46,048 nt of DNA from Gammaproteobacteria bacterium (GTDB taxonomy: Bacteria > Pseudomonadota > Gammaproteobacteria > Burkholderiales > Burkholderiaceae_B): assembly GCA_018812945.1 (NCBI GenBank), contig JAHJCM010000008.1, positions 1 to 46,048 of the forward strand, written 5' to 3'. The position numbers and the translations under genes are program-made. Below the pieces are notes generated by a model. The model did no database searches. It had not been told where the DNA came from and saw only the letters and a program-made list of their open reading frames with translations. How positions within the stretch are numbered: the first letter of the stretch is position 1; every line of letters starts with the position of its first letter. Shown one piece after another: positions 35,082 to 43,716 of this stretch.

Positions 35082-35846
35082 ATGAACAACGCAATGTCCA
35101 TTCTGTTTAATGCGCTGGTTGATTCATTTCGTCCCAGGATGCTGATGCTGACACTGGTGTCAGTGGCGATTGCATCCGTATTCTGGCTTGTCGTGATCTG
35201 GTTGTCGATCGATCCTTTGGTCAGCGCCGCCACGTGGGCCTTGGGTTACCTCGGATTCGATTTTTCAGCCGAGGCTTTGGCTACAGATGCTGCATTCATG
35301 GGCTGGCTGAAGTTTATTCTTGTTCCTTTGGCAGTGTTTGGATTGCTGTGGCCGATCGTGGCAACTTCGGCAGTATTGTTGGCAGGTTTGTATGTCACGC
35401 CGCCCGTAGTGAATTACCTGACCGAACGTGAGTTCCAGGGTATCGAAAAGAAAGGCGATTCTGGAATGGTGATGAGCCTGTGGGTCACTTTGAAAGCGGT
35501 TGTTATTTTTCTGATTGCATGGATAGTTACATTGCCATTGTGGCTGATTCCCGGAATGGCTTTTGTATTGCCCATATTGCTGACCGCTTACCTGTTAATG
35601 GCTGTGATGCGCTTTGATTCACTGGCTGGACATGCGACCAAACTGGAGATGAAGGAAATCAAAAAGCGCGACAGCACCTCGGCCTGGCTGATTGGTTTGG
35701 TGTGCGCATTTCTAAGTTTCATCCCGCCAATTTTGTTGATCATGCCGGTGATGTCGGCTTTGGCATTTACCCGCCATTACATGGGGGCACTCGTACAGGT
35801 CAGAAACAACAACACAATCGACATGCCCGCGATTGAATCCAACTAA
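35082..35846 (+). CDS. EI24 domain-containing membrane protein (CysZ-related)
   Basis: A 254-residue integral membrane protein of the EI24/CysZ family. Hydrophobic segments are at about residues 20-45 (MLTLVSVAIASVFWLVVIWL), 75-105 (LVPLAVFGLLWPIVATSAVLL), 140-185 (FLIAWIVTLPLWLIPGMAFV and LPILLTAYLLMAVM) and 210-235 (LVCAFLSFIPPILLIMPVM). The family includes CysZ, a sulfate permease, but no cys genes are near. It starts 12 bases after hrpA and is 18 bases before the CinA/MoaB-like gene, so the three probably form one transcript. Confidence 0.8.
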   Translation: MNNAMSILFNALVDSFRPRMLMLTLVSVAIASVFWLVVIWLSIDPLVSAATWALGYLGFDFSAEALATDAAFMGWLKFILVPLAVFGLLWPIVATSAVLLAGLYVTPPVVNYLTEREFQGIEKKGDSGMVMSLWVTLKAVVIFLIAWIVTLPLWLIPGMAFVLPILLTAYLLMAVMRFDSLAGHATKLEMKEIKKRDSTSAWLIGLVCAFLSFIPPILLIMPVMSALAFTRHYMGALVQVRNNNTIDMPAIESN

Positions 35847-35864
35847 ATACACAAAGAGCAAAAA

Positions 35865-36647
35865 ATGGCAGTACCTAAAATTGGCCTTATCGTAGTGGGC
35901 GACGAGATTTTGTCGGGCTTAAGGCAAGACAAACACATACCTGCCGTGATCGAGCGTTTAACCGCCCGTGGCCTGCATTTGTCTTGGGTGCAAATGGTGG
36001 GTGACGACAGGGAGTTTTTAACCGCTACCTTGAAACGCTCATTTGCCAGCGACCACATTGTATTGAGTTGTGGGGGCATTGGCGGTACACCCGATGATCA
36101 CACACGGCAAGCAGCAGCTCAGGCACTGGGCCTGCCGATTGTGCGCCACGAAGGTGCCGTGGAGCTGATTCGTCAGCGTTGCGAGGAAAGCGGGCAGCCC
36201 TTGGATGAGTTTCGGCTGCGCATGGCTGACTTTCCGGAAGGCGCCAGCCTGATACCTAACCCTTATAACCGCATTGCCGGTTTCACCATCGGGCAACATC
36301 ACTTCGTGCCTGGTTTCCCGGTGATGGCCTGGCCGATGATTGAATGGGTGCTCGATACGCTTTACCCTCAGTTTCATCATCGGGAGCTTGAATACAAGAG
36401 GGCTTTGTTGTTGTTCAACACACCAGAAGCCCAAATAACGCCAGTGATGGAGCGACTAGAGGCCCAGTATCCCGATTGCAAGTTGTATAGCCTGCCCAGT
36501 GTGGGTGACAACAAACTGGCTCGTCATATTGAGCTTGGGGTAAAGGCAAGGGGTGATTTCGGTAAGAAGGATGTTGTGTCGAATGCGTTCACAGAACTGG
36601 TGAACGTTTTGGAAAGCATGAATTGCGAGTTTAAGTTAATCAATTAA
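35865..36647 (+). CDS. Molybdopterin-binding (CinA N-terminal/MoaB-like) protein
   Basis: A 260-residue protein with the MoCF_biosynth fold. IGLIVVGDEILSGLRQDKHI is the family start, VGDDREFLTATLKRS follows, and VLSCGGIGGTPDDHT is the conserved glycine/Asp motif (GGxGxTPDD) near residue 66. It has a C-terminal extension of about 110 residues (YKRALLLFNTPEAQITPVMER and onward) but no CinA nicotinamide-deamidase domain, so it is the short 'competence/damage-inducible protein A' type. In the MoaB/MogA relatives the fold adenylates or binds molybdopterin; that role is not demonstrated for this short type. Confidence 0.85.
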   Translation: MAVPKIGLIVVGDEILSGLRQDKHIPAVIERLTARGLHLSWVQMVGDDREFLTATLKRSFASDHIVLSCGGIGGTPDDHTRQAAAQALGLPIVRHEGAVELIRQRCEESGQPLDEFRLRMADFPEGASLIPNPYNRIAGFTIGQHHFVPGFPVMAWPMIEWVLDTLYPQFHHRELEYKRALLLFNTPEAQITPVMERLEAQYPDCKLYSLPSVGDNKLARHIELGVKARGDFGKKDVVSNAFTELVNVLESMNCEFKLIN

Positions 36648-36679
36648 AAAAAAGCCTGCCACAAAAGAGGGCAGGCTTT
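36646..36679 (-). terminator. Rho-independent terminator for the phasin gene
   Basis: AAAGCCTGCC (36651-36660) pairs with GGCAGGCTTT (36670-36679) around a 9-base loop. On the minus strand the stem is followed by a run of seven T, so it terminates the phasin transcript. It also lies just after the convergent CinA-like gene, but its T-run on the plus strand is only three. Confidence 0.8.
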
Positions 36680-36730
36680 GAGAATTCGTTCCAGGAGGAA
36701 CGAGGAGACATCTTTACAGGCAAAACAGAC

Positions 36731-37288
36731 TTAAGCTGCTTTGCGGGCCTTTGTAGTGGCTGTGTTGGTGGCCTTGATGGTTGCCTTGGTTGCGGCTTCC
36801 ACGTTGGCTTCTGCCATTTCAACAGCTTGTTTTGTGGCCTTGCTTACGCTGTCGTAAGCGGTGTTGGCTGCAGTAATTGCTGATTTCATCAGTGCGACAG
36901 CACTTTCTGAACCGGCAGGTGCGTTCTTGCTGGCTGACTCAAACAGCTCAACGAATTTTTTGTTGTTCTCGGCGACTTGTTCCTCAACCAGCTTGGCTGC
37001 TTCAGAAGCAATGCCAGAGGACAGGGAGTACAAGTCTTTACCGTAGGACACAGCTTTCTCTGACAAAGGTTGTGTCACTGATGTCGATACCGCAACGAAT
37101 TCTTGAATGTCTTTTGCAGAAGACAAGGCTTTTACGGCCTCAACACTGTCTTCCATGTAGGCTTTAACAGCGTTAAGATTTAGCTCAACTACCTTTTCAA
37201 CATTGCTGAATGATTGCTGGCTAAGACCCAGGATCTTTTCAAGGTTGGCTTTTTGAACGTCGAGAAATTGTTCGGGGGTCATCATCAT
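36731..37288 (-). CDS. phaP: Phasin family protein
   Basis: A 185-residue granule-surface protein of the phasin family, which coats polyhydroxyalkanoate granules. MTPEQFLDVQKANLEKILGLS is the typical start, ALSSAKDIQEFVAVSTSVTQP the central conserved segment, and VEEQVAENNKKFVELFE the helical coiled region. The C-terminal third is an Ala/Thr/Lys-rich low-complexity tail (TKATIKATNTATTKARKAA), a common phasin feature. Of three consecutive ATG codons I use the first (37286-37288), 7 bases after GGAG. No PHA synthase gene is present in the window. The upstream region carries candidate PhaR-like sites. Confidence 0.9.
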   Translation of the reverse strand: MMMTPEQFLDVQKANLEKILGLSQQSFSNVEKVVELNLNAVKAYMEDSVEAVKALSSAKDIQEFVAVSTSVTQPLSEKAVSYGKDLYSLSSGIASEAAKLVEEQVAENNKKFVELFESASKNAPAGSESAVALMKSAITAANTAYDSVSKATKQAVEMAEANVEAATKATIKATNTATTKARKAA

Positions 37289-37347
37289 AGTTTGCTCCGT
37301 CAGGTTTCGTACCACTAGGGTTATTTTTCGACACCGTTTGATGCGGT

Positions 37348-37359
37348 GCACAAATTGAA
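37348..37359. promoter_or_regulatory. Candidate PhaR-type operator upstream of phasin
   Basis: GCACAAATTGAA matches 11 of 12 positions of the degenerate motif GCAMMAAWTMMD that I recall for Ralstonia PhaR, the repressor of phasin genes. It lies 60 bases upstream of the phasin ATG. A weaker relative (GCAATAAATCGA, 37402-37413) lies further upstream. The motif is from memory and degenerate, so the match is suggestive only. Confidence 0.3.
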
Positions 37360-37434
37360 TTCTACCGAAAAAAATTCTCTTGTCAACAAAAATGTTGCAA
37401 CGCAATAAATCGAGTTCGTTCTGTTGTATTAATC

Positions 37435-38412
37435 ATGATTGAAGCCTTTTATACCGATGAATTTGTTCTTCCATTGCCCCAAGGGCATCGGTTTCCGATG
37501 GAGAAGTACCGAATTCTGCGCGATAAGGTACACGCAAGTGATTGTTTTATAGGATTATCTGTGCCGGGCGCCGCAACGTCAGGGCAGTTGGCATTGGCAC
37601 ATTGCCCTTACTATATCGAACGAATAGAAACTGGCAATGTTTCCAGGGATGAACAACGTGATATCGGTTTTCCTTGGTCAGAACGGATGGTGGAGCGTTC
37701 CCGCCGTTCCGTGGGCGCCACCGTGTCGGCTGTTCGAAGTGCGCTGCAACACGGCGCTTCGGTCAATTTGGCAGGGGGTACACATCACGCCAAACGGAAC
37801 AAGGGCGGCGGCTTTTGTGTGTTCAATGATTTGGCCGTGGCTGCACGCGTTTATCAAACAGACGCAATTGCCAGGTTGAACACAAATAAAACCAGATCAA
37901 ATACTCGAAGCCTTGGGAATAAGGTGTTGGTGATCGATCTGGATGTGCACCAAGGAGATGGTACCGCTGAAATTTTGCGCAGTGACGATAGCGTGTTTAC
38001 TTTTTCAATGCATGGCGAGAAAAATTATCCTTTTCAAAAAGAAAAAAGTGACCTGGACATCGAGCTTCCTGACGGAACTGGTGATGATGAATACCTTACA
38101 CAACTGGAAAGGGCATTGAACCAGATCAACCAACGATTTACGCCAAATATGGTGCTGTATGTGGCAGGGCTCGATGTTCACCAATCTGATCGTTTGGGCA
38201 AATTGGCCTTAAGCGATGAGGGTATTCGCCTGCGCGATCAAGTGGTGCTGGAATGGGTGCAACACCGAAACTTGCCGGTTGCCGCAGTGATGGCAGGGGG
38301 GTATTTCCCAGACCTTGAGCATTTAACCGACCTGCAACTTGGGGTAATCAAGCGCTTGGCCGACTATGGTCGGCACTATCAAGAACCCCTAAAAACTACA
38401 CTGAACAGGTAG
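37435..38412 (+). CDS. Histone-deacetylase-family amidohydrolase
   Basis: A 325-residue zinc-dependent deacetylase of the HDAC/acetylpolyamine amidohydrolase superfamily. LAGGTHHAKRNKGGGFCVFND (about residues 112-132) contains the catalytic His pair, LDVHQGDGT the zinc-binding Asp and His, and YVAGLDVHQSDRLGKL the second zinc-ligand Asp. MAGGYFPD is the final GGY motif. Bacterial members act on acetylated lysines, polyamines or small amides; sequence alone does not choose. The short inserted segment NKTRSNTRSLGNK before the VLVIDLDVH strand looks like a surface loop. It is divergent from the phasin gene with 146 bases between them. The ATG lacks a clear ribosome-binding site. Confidence 0.9.
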   Translation: MIEAFYTDEFVLPLPQGHRFPMEKYRILRDKVHASDCFIGLSVPGAATSGQLALAHCPYYIERIETGNVSRDEQRDIGFPWSERMVERSRRSVGATVSAVRSALQHGASVNLAGGTHHAKRNKGGGFCVFNDLAVAARVYQTDAIARLNTNKTRSNTRSLGNKVLVIDLDVHQGDGTAEILRSDDSVFTFSMHGEKNYPFQKEKSDLDIELPDGTGDDEYLTQLERALNQINQRFTPNMVLYVAGLDVHQSDRLGKLALSDEGIRLRDQVVLEWVQHRNLPVAAVMAGGYFPDLEHLTDLQLGVIKRLADYGRHYQEPLKTTLNR

Positions 38413-38471
38413 ATTTAAGAAATCGCTCGAATTAGATGACTTAAAACCCTGTTATCACTCGATCTGGGGCC

Positions 38472-38500
38472 TTGGCGGTTAACCCAATTCTGCGTAGAAT
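38472..38500 (+). promoter_or_regulatory. Sigma70-type promoter for the PBP7-like gene
   Basis: TTGGCG (38472-38477) and TAGAAT (38495-38500) are separated by 17 bases, close to the consensus spacing and sequence. The start codon of the peptidase is 40 bases downstream of the -10 box, in the gap following the deacetylase gene. Confidence 0.5.
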
Positions 38501-38539
38501 CCAACAAAACATTCGTTCGAATAATAAAGACAACACACC

Positions 38540-39421
38540 ATGATCTACAAAGCATTTCTCGGCTCAACACTTCTTGCTTTATCCATGGTGTTCAGCCCCG
38601 CTGTAATGGCCGCTTCCGGCCAGTCCGAGCGTGCAAACCTGAAGGAAGCGCACGATCCGCTGTCTTTGAGCAGCTCAGTGGCTTTGGTGGCCGACGCAGA
38701 TTCCCTCGAAGTGCTGTATGCCAAAAATCCCTCGGCTGTGGTTCCAATCGCATCAATTACCAAGATCATGACCGTCGTGGTCACGCTGGAGGCAGGGCTT
38801 GATCTTGATGAAGTGATTACCATCACCACAGAAGACATTGATTACTACAAAAATACCCGTTCACGCTTGAAGCCCGGCAGTGAGTTCACCCGTCGCGAAC
38901 TGATTCATCTGGCTCTTATGGCCTCCGAAAACCGAGCTGCCTCTGCCTTGGGACGTAGTTATCCAGGTGGTTTGGCAGCGTGTGTCGCTGAGATGAACCG
39001 CCGGGCGGCTTCGCTCAGAATGTTTAATACGAACTTCGCTGAAACCACGGGACTTTCGGTTGAAAATAAATCAAGCGCCAATGACTTGGCGCGCATGGTT
39101 TTGCATGCCCAGCGCTTTCCGCTGATTCGTCAGTTTTCTACTGATCCCCAGTTTTCGGTACAGTCGGGCAAGGGGCAATTGAACTTCAGAAATACCAATC
39201 GCCTGATCAAAAACAAGGAATGGGATATTCAGGTTCAAAAAACCGGCTTTATCAATGAAGCCGGACGTTGCTTGGTGATGAAGGCCAAGGTGGGTGATCG
39301 TAACCTGGTGATCGTATTGCTGGATGCATTGGGTTCTCAGGCTAGGTTTGCCGACGCAGAGCGTATTCGCGAATATGTAATGGCCGTGGCACCCAGCACT
39401 GCCGCATACGTAACAAAATAA
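38540..39421 (+). CDS. pbpG: PBP7-like D-alanyl-D-alanine endopeptidase
   Basis: A 293-residue serine D,D-peptidase (S11 family) acting on peptidoglycan in the periplasm. A Sec signal peptide (LLALSMVFSPAVMAASG) ends near residue 25. The three active-site motifs are SITK (Ser 72, Lys 75), SEN (Ser 129 to Asn 131) and KTG (Lys 234 to Gly 236). At about 290 residues without a C-terminal amphipathic helix or beta domain, it resembles PBP7 (endopeptidase) rather than PBP5 (DacA). It converges on the IclR gene, with the two stops 3 bases apart. Confidence 0.88.
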   Translation: MIYKAFLGSTLLALSMVFSPAVMAASGQSERANLKEAHDPLSLSSSVALVADADSLEVLYAKNPSAVVPIASITKIMTVVVTLEAGLDLDEVITITTEDIDYYKNTRSRLKPGSEFTRRELIHLALMASENRAASALGRSYPGGLAACVAEMNRRAASLRMFNTNFAETTGLSVENKSSANDLARMVLHAQRFPLIRQFSTDPQFSVQSGKGQLNFRNTNRLIKNKEWDIQVQKTGFINEAGRCLVMKAKVGDRNLVIVLLDALGSQARFADAERIREYVMAVAPSTAAYVTK

Positions 39422-39423
39422 AG

Positions 39424-40224
39424 TTAAAGTCGGAATCGTCCGCTAGGAGGGGTCACTCGACCCTGCCAGCCCAGTGATGCGCTTATTCGTTGCGCTGTAT
39501 GAATCAATTCTTGCAGCCAATCTTCCTGAATGCGGTCTGCTGGCGCAGATATCGACAGACCAGCAATCAGTTTTGATGAATCGTCATAAATGCCGGCCGC
39601 CATACAACGAACGCCCATTTCAAGTTCTTCGTTGTCGCGCGCGAATCCCTCCGTTCTCACCAGCAACAGTTCCTTTTCCAGCTTTTCAAGCGTGGTAAGA
39701 CTGTTCAGTGTAGTGCCACGCAAAGTGGTTCTCTCGGCGTACAGCTTTAAATTCTCTGGTGATTCATTGGCAAGAAAAAGTTTGCCTGTTGAGGTTAGGT
39801 GCAAGGGCGCACGACCTCCGATTGCACGTACCACCTGCATACCTGATCGTTCGCTGTAGGCGCGGTCTACGTACACAATTTCATCACCTTGTCGAACTGA
39901 CAGGTTCACGGTTTGTCCAGTCAGGCGGTGCAATTTGCGCATCAGCTCCAGTGCGGCATCACGTACGTTCAATCGGGCTTTCACCAAATTGCCCAGCTCA
40001 AGCAAGCGCATGCCCAGGCGGTACAAGCCCGGGTCGGTACGGTCAACCAGTCGGCAAGCCACCAGGTCATTCAAAATTCGGTGGGCAGTGGAGGGGTGTA
40101 GCTTGGTGTCGCGGGCCAGGTCTTTCAATGCAACGGGATCTTGGTGTTCGGCCAAGGCGTCCAACAATTGCATCATTCGCTCAATCACCTGAATACTGGT
40201 GCGTCCAACCGACTCTTCGCTCAT
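39424..40224 (-). CDS. IclR family transcriptional regulator
   Basis: A 266-residue regulator. An N-terminal winged helix-turn-helix occupies about residues 8-70 (IQVIERMMQLLDALAEHQ, DLARDTKLHPSTAHRILNDL), joined to an IclR effector-binding domain from about residue 85 (VNLSVRQGDEIVYVDRAYSER, HLTSTGKLFLANESPENL, CMAAGIYDDSSKLIAGLSI). AAGGAA precedes the ATG at 40222-40224. It is divergent from lutA with a 138-base gap, so control of lactate utilisation genes is the obvious inference; the effector is not known. Confidence 0.92.
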   Translation of the reverse strand: MSEESVGRTSIQVIERMMQLLDALAEHQDPVALKDLARDTKLHPSTAHRILNDLVACRLVDRTDPGLYRLGMRLLELGNLVKARLNVRDAALELMRKLHRLTGQTVNLSVRQGDEIVYVDRAYSERSGMQVVRAIGGRAPLHLTSTGKLFLANESPENLKLYAERTTLRGTTLNSLTTLEKLEKELLLVRTEGFARDNEELEMGVRCMAAGIYDDSSKLIAGLSISAPADRIQEDWLQELIHTAQRISASLGWQGRVTPPSGRFRL

Positions 40225-40362
40225 ACGGGGTAGTTCCTTTTCATGCAGTGAGAAGTTTAAACCATATTGTGAAATACGTCACTCGTTATGGTTATCACTA
40301 CTGGCCGGAAAGCGGCGTGCTGCATACACTTGAATAGTTTTTATTCATTTTGGGGAAATACC

Positions 40363-41103
40363 TTGCGCGTCGGTTTGTTTGTTACCTGCCTTGTAGATTC
40401 CATGCGGCCCTCTATCGGTTTTTCAACCATTGAGTTGCTGGAATCGGCCGGTTGCGAGGTGGTGGTACCTCAGGCCCAAACCTGTTGCGGTAAACCCGCC
40501 TGGAATTCAGGTGACCACGATAGCACGCACAAGCTGGCTCAAAAATGGCTGGCTGAGTTCGAGCAGTTTGATTACGTGGTTGCTCCATCGGGTTCTTGCG
40601 CTGGCATGACAAAAACCCATTACACCGAAGTGTTCAAGAACGACCCTGATTTGAAAATGCGCGCGGCCCGTTTAGCTGCACGCACCTACGAGCTCACTGA
40701 CTTTTTGGTCAATGTGCTGGGCCTGGACAAGGTCAAACTGGGTGTCAGCGAGCTTAAACAGATTACCTATCATGATTCTTGCAGTGGGCTGCGCGAGTTG
40801 GGTGTGCAGAATCAACCCCGCACCTTGATCGGCAAAATGGGTGGCGTAGAAATTCTTGAAATGAAAGACAGTCGGCAGTGCTGCGGTTTTGGTGGCACAT
40901 TTGCCTTGAAGTATGGTGAGGTTTCCAGCGCAATTTGTACCGACAAGTGCGAGCAGGTACAAGCGACCGGTGCACAGGCTGTGGTGTTGGGAGACCTGGG
41001 CTGTATGTTGAATATTGAAGGCCGTTTGCGACGCATGGGTGACAACACACAGGTGTTGCATGTGGCCGAGTTGCTCACGGGCCGCAAGCCCGGTCAAATT
41101 TAA
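40363..41103 (+). CDS. lutA: L-lactate dehydrogenase complex Fe-S protein LutA (YkgE)
   Basis: A 246-residue protein of the CCG family. LRVGLFVTCLVDSMRPSIG is the typical LutA start and QTCCGKPAWNSGD and SRQCCGFGGTFALKYGE are the two cysteine-rich CCG motifs that bind a cluster or disulfide. LutA, LutB and LutC together oxidise L-lactate. The start I use is TTG 40363, preceded by TGGGGAAA; an ATG at 40288 would add 25 residues unlike the family. It precedes lutB by 17 bases. Confidence 0.93.
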   Translation: MRVGLFVTCLVDSMRPSIGFSTIELLESAGCEVVVPQAQTCCGKPAWNSGDHDSTHKLAQKWLAEFEQFDYVVAPSGSCAGMTKTHYTEVFKNDPDLKMRAARLAARTYELTDFLVNVLGLDKVKLGVSELKQITYHDSCSGLRELGVQNQPRTLIGKMGGVEILEMKDSRQCCGFGGTFALKYGEVSSAICTDKCEQVQATGAQAVVLGDLGCMLNIEGRLRRMGDNTQVLHVAELLTGRKPGQI

Positions 41104-41120
41104 AGTGGGGCAGTAACACC

Positions 41121-42530
41121 ATGCAAGTACAAAGCATGTTTTTTGAACGCAAGGCCAGTGAAAAACTGAATGATCCGCGCTTGCAGGAAAACTTGAAACG
41201 TTTGTCTTCAAAGTTCGTGAATGCACGTGCCACCAGTATTCTGGAGCTTGAGGATTTTGAAGGCACTCGGTCTGCAGCAGTTGAAATTCGCAACCGAAGC
41301 ATCAAGAATCTGGATGTATGGCTTGAATTGTTTGAACAGAAAGCAGCTGAGACTGGTGCCAAGGTTTTGTTTGCACGTACACCGCAAGAGGCAGCCCAGC
41401 TGGTTGTGAAAATTGCCAAAAAGCACGGTGTGAAATCAGTGATCAAATCGAAGTCGATGGTGACTGAAGAAATGGCATTGAACAAAGCGCTTGAGGCGGC
41501 GGATGTGAAAGTGCGCGAAACCGACCTCGGCGAATACATTCTTCAAATCAACGACAACGAGCGTCCCAGTCACATTATTGCGCCCGTGGTTCACAAAGAC
41601 AAAGAACAGGTGGCGGACCTGTTTGAAAAGCATCACCATTTGCCCCGCAAAACCGACATCGCTGAAATGACCCGAGAAGCGCGTGAAATTCTGCGTCCTC
41701 AGTTTTTGGCTGCCGACATGGGTGTCACGGGCGGCAACTTCATCATTGCAGACACCGGCTCAGTGGCTTTGGTGACGAACGAGGGCAACGAAGGCATGTG
41801 CACCATTAACCCCCGGGTGCATGTGGCTATTACAGGTGTTGAAAAGGTGGTGCCTAACCTTGAAGACTTTGCCACTTTGATTCGCTTGCTACCACGCTCG
41901 GCAACCGGGCAAAGCATTTCGAACTACGTGTCGTTGTTAACTGGCCCCAAGCGGGAAGGCGACCTGGATGGTCCCGAACACATGTATTTTGTGATTCTGG
42001 ATGGTGGGCGTACTGGCTTGCTGGGTGGGGAGTTTGAAGAAATGCTTCGCTGTATCAAGTGCGGTGCTTGCATGAACCATTGCCCGGTGTATCAAAAAAT
42101 TGGTGGTCATGCCTACGGTTGGGTTTATCCCGGCCCGATGGGATCTGTGCTTACGCCAAGTTACACCGGTATTGAAAAAGCGCTTGATTTGCCGCAGGCG
42201 GCCACTTTGTGCGGCGAGTGCCATGTGGTTTGCCCTGTGAAAATTCCGCTGCCCGATTTGCTTCGCAAATTGCGAGAGCAACAATTTTCCAGAGGGCTTC
42301 GTCCATGGCAGGAAAAAGCAGCATTCAAGGTGTGGGCTTTTGTGGCACAGCGGCCTGCTTTGTATCGCGTATTGTCACGCATGGGCATTAAGGCCATGGC
42401 ATGGTGGGGAAAACGCAAAGGCGGTATACACAGTTTGCCGGGCGCCAAGGGCTGGACCGATCAACGTGACTTTCCCGTGCCCACGGGGGAAACCTTTTCA
42501 AATCTGTATCAGCAACGCAAGAACAAGTAG
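41121..42530 (+). CDS. lutB: L-lactate dehydrogenase complex Fe-S protein LutB (YkgF)
   Basis: A 469-residue iron-sulfur protein. The N-terminal ~300 residues are the LutB/LUD domain (VTGGNFIIADTGSVALVTNEG). Two cluster motifs follow: CIKCGACMNHCPV (Cys 311, 314, 317, 321) and CGECHVVCPV (Cys 364, 367, 371), typical of a ferredoxin-like pair. With LutA it would transfer electrons from L-lactate. Unlike the Bacillus and E. coli ykg operons, no lutC (ykgG) follows: the next gene is pyrD on the opposite strand after 68 bases. Confidence 0.94.
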   Translation: MQVQSMFFERKASEKLNDPRLQENLKRLSSKFVNARATSILELEDFEGTRSAAVEIRNRSIKNLDVWLELFEQKAAETGAKVLFARTPQEAAQLVVKIAKKHGVKSVIKSKSMVTEEMALNKALEAADVKVRETDLGEYILQINDNERPSHIIAPVVHKDKEQVADLFEKHHHLPRKTDIAEMTREAREILRPQFLAADMGVTGGNFIIADTGSVALVTNEGNEGMCTINPRVHVAITGVEKVVPNLEDFATLIRLLPRSATGQSISNYVSLLTGPKREGDLDGPEHMYFVILDGGRTGLLGGEFEEMLRCIKCGACMNHCPVYQKIGGHAYGWVYPGPMGSVLTPSYTGIEKALDLPQAATLCGECHVVCPVKIPLPDLLRKLREQQFSRGLRPWQEKAAFKVWAFVAQRPALYRVLSRMGIKAMAWWGKRKGGIHSLPGAKGWTDQRDFPVPTGETFSNLYQQRKNK

Positions 42531-42573
42531 ACTTATGACTTGCATTCAGCAAGGCGAATGCCTGAGAACAAGG

Positions 42574-42604
42574 AGCGGCGTTCAGAAAGCCGCTACTTTT
42601 ATTT
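42574..42604 (+). terminator. Candidate terminator after lutB
   Basis: AGCGGC (42574-42579) pairs with GCCGCT (42589-42594) around a 9-base loop, followed by an imperfect T-rich run (ACTTTTATTTTG). A smaller hairpin (AGGC GAAT GCCT, 42552-42563) precedes it. It lies between the convergent lutB (ends 42530) and pyrD (ends 42599). Confidence 0.55.
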
Positions 42605-43648
42605 TGTTCTCATCTTCAATTTGCAATTTACATGGATGGTGGCAGCGCATTCAGTCACCAATTCAGGGCCTTTGTAAATGAGGCCTGTGTATATTTGAAC
42701 CAGCTTTGCACCCGCGCGAATTTTCTCTACGGCATGCTCACCGCTGGAAATACCGCCCACGCCAATGATTGGGATGTCGTCGCCCAACTCTGCATACAAA
42801 CGCTTGATCACGTGGGTCGACTTCTCCAGCACGGGTGCTCCGCTTAGGCCACCTGGCTCGTCACCATGGGGAAGGCCAGCCACGCTGGTTTTGTCGATTG
42901 TGGTGTTGGTTGCAATAACACCGTCAAAACTGAAATGGGTAAGCCGCTTGGCAATCGCATCAATTTGATCGTCATCCAGATCGGGGGCAATTTTCAAGGC
43001 CATGGGTTTGTACAAGCCATGTTCATCGGCCAAGGCTTTTTGTTTTTCTTTCAGTGAGCCCAATAAAATATCGAGGCTGTCGCCGCCTTGCAGGTCGCGC
43101 AGGTTTTTGGTGTTCGGTGAAGAAATATTGACCGTGATGTAGCTCGCGTAGGGATACACCGCTTCCAGCGCGGCCAAGTAATCATCTGCAGCATTTTCAA
43201 CCGGAGTAAGCGCATTCTTTCCAATATTGATCCCCAATACGCCCGGGTAATTGCTGGCCTTTACATTCTTTATCAACGTGTCCACACCCTCGTTGTTAAA
43301 GCCCATGCGGTTAATCAATGCATTGGCTTTGGGTAGCCGAAACAGTCTTGGTTGCGGGTTGCCGGGTTGCGGTTTGGGCGTTACTGTACCTACCTCAAGA
43401 AAACCAAAACCCATCAGGCCCAATTCGCTGATGTAAGCGGCGTCTTTGTCCAGGCCAGCTGCCAGGCCCACTCGGTTCGGGAAGTCGATACCCATGACCT
43501 TTACGGGGTCAGCAACCGCCTTTGGTGAAAAAAACTTGAGCAAACCGAGCTTGCGCAGCATTTGCAGATTGCTGAAAGTAATGTGGTGTGCTTTCTCGGG
43601 ATCAAGGGAAAACAGGGCGGGGCGAACAAGCGAATAGGGAAGCAACAT
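42599..43648 (-). CDS. pyrD: Dihydroorotate dehydrogenase (quinone), class 2
   Basis: Fourth step of pyrimidine synthesis, oxidising dihydroorotate with the respiratory quinone as electron acceptor. The 349-residue protein has the class 2 N-terminal membrane-association helix ([20 protein letters not shown]), [15 protein letters not shown], the catalytic-Ser region [16 protein letters not shown], and IATNTTIDK with [15 protein letters not shown] for FMN and substrate. Length fits the family. Upstream on the minus strand are bpt, aat and the Nudix gene, with a 68-base gap to bpt. Confidence 0.96.
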   Translation of the reverse strand: MLLPYSLVRPALFSLDPEKAHHITFSNLQMLRKLGLLKFFSPKAVADPVKVMGIDFPNRVGLAAGLDKDAAYISELGLMGFGFLEVGTVTPKPQPGNPQPRLFRLPKANALINRMGFNNEGVDTLIKNVKASNYPGVLGINIGKNALTPVENAADDYLAALEAVYPYASYITVNISSPNTKNLRDLQGGDSLDILLGSLKEKQKALADEHGLYKPMALKIAPDLDDDQIDAIAKRLTHFSFDGVIATNTTIDKTSVAGLPHGDEPGGLSGAPVLEKSTHVIKRLYAELGDDIPIIGVGGISSGEHAVEKIRAGAKLVQIYTGLIYKGPELVTECAATIHVNCKLKMRTK

Positions 43649-43716
43649 GGCGGTTTTCAGACACCGGTAATTTGGATGGAATAGCCCGCATTGTAACGGG
43701 GAAACTACGGGCTTGA

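Noticed and set aside
35865-36647. Full-length CinA (competence/damage-inducible nicotinamide-nucleotide amidase)
   Set aside because: Only the N-terminal MoCF-type domain is present; the C-terminal amidase domain is absent.
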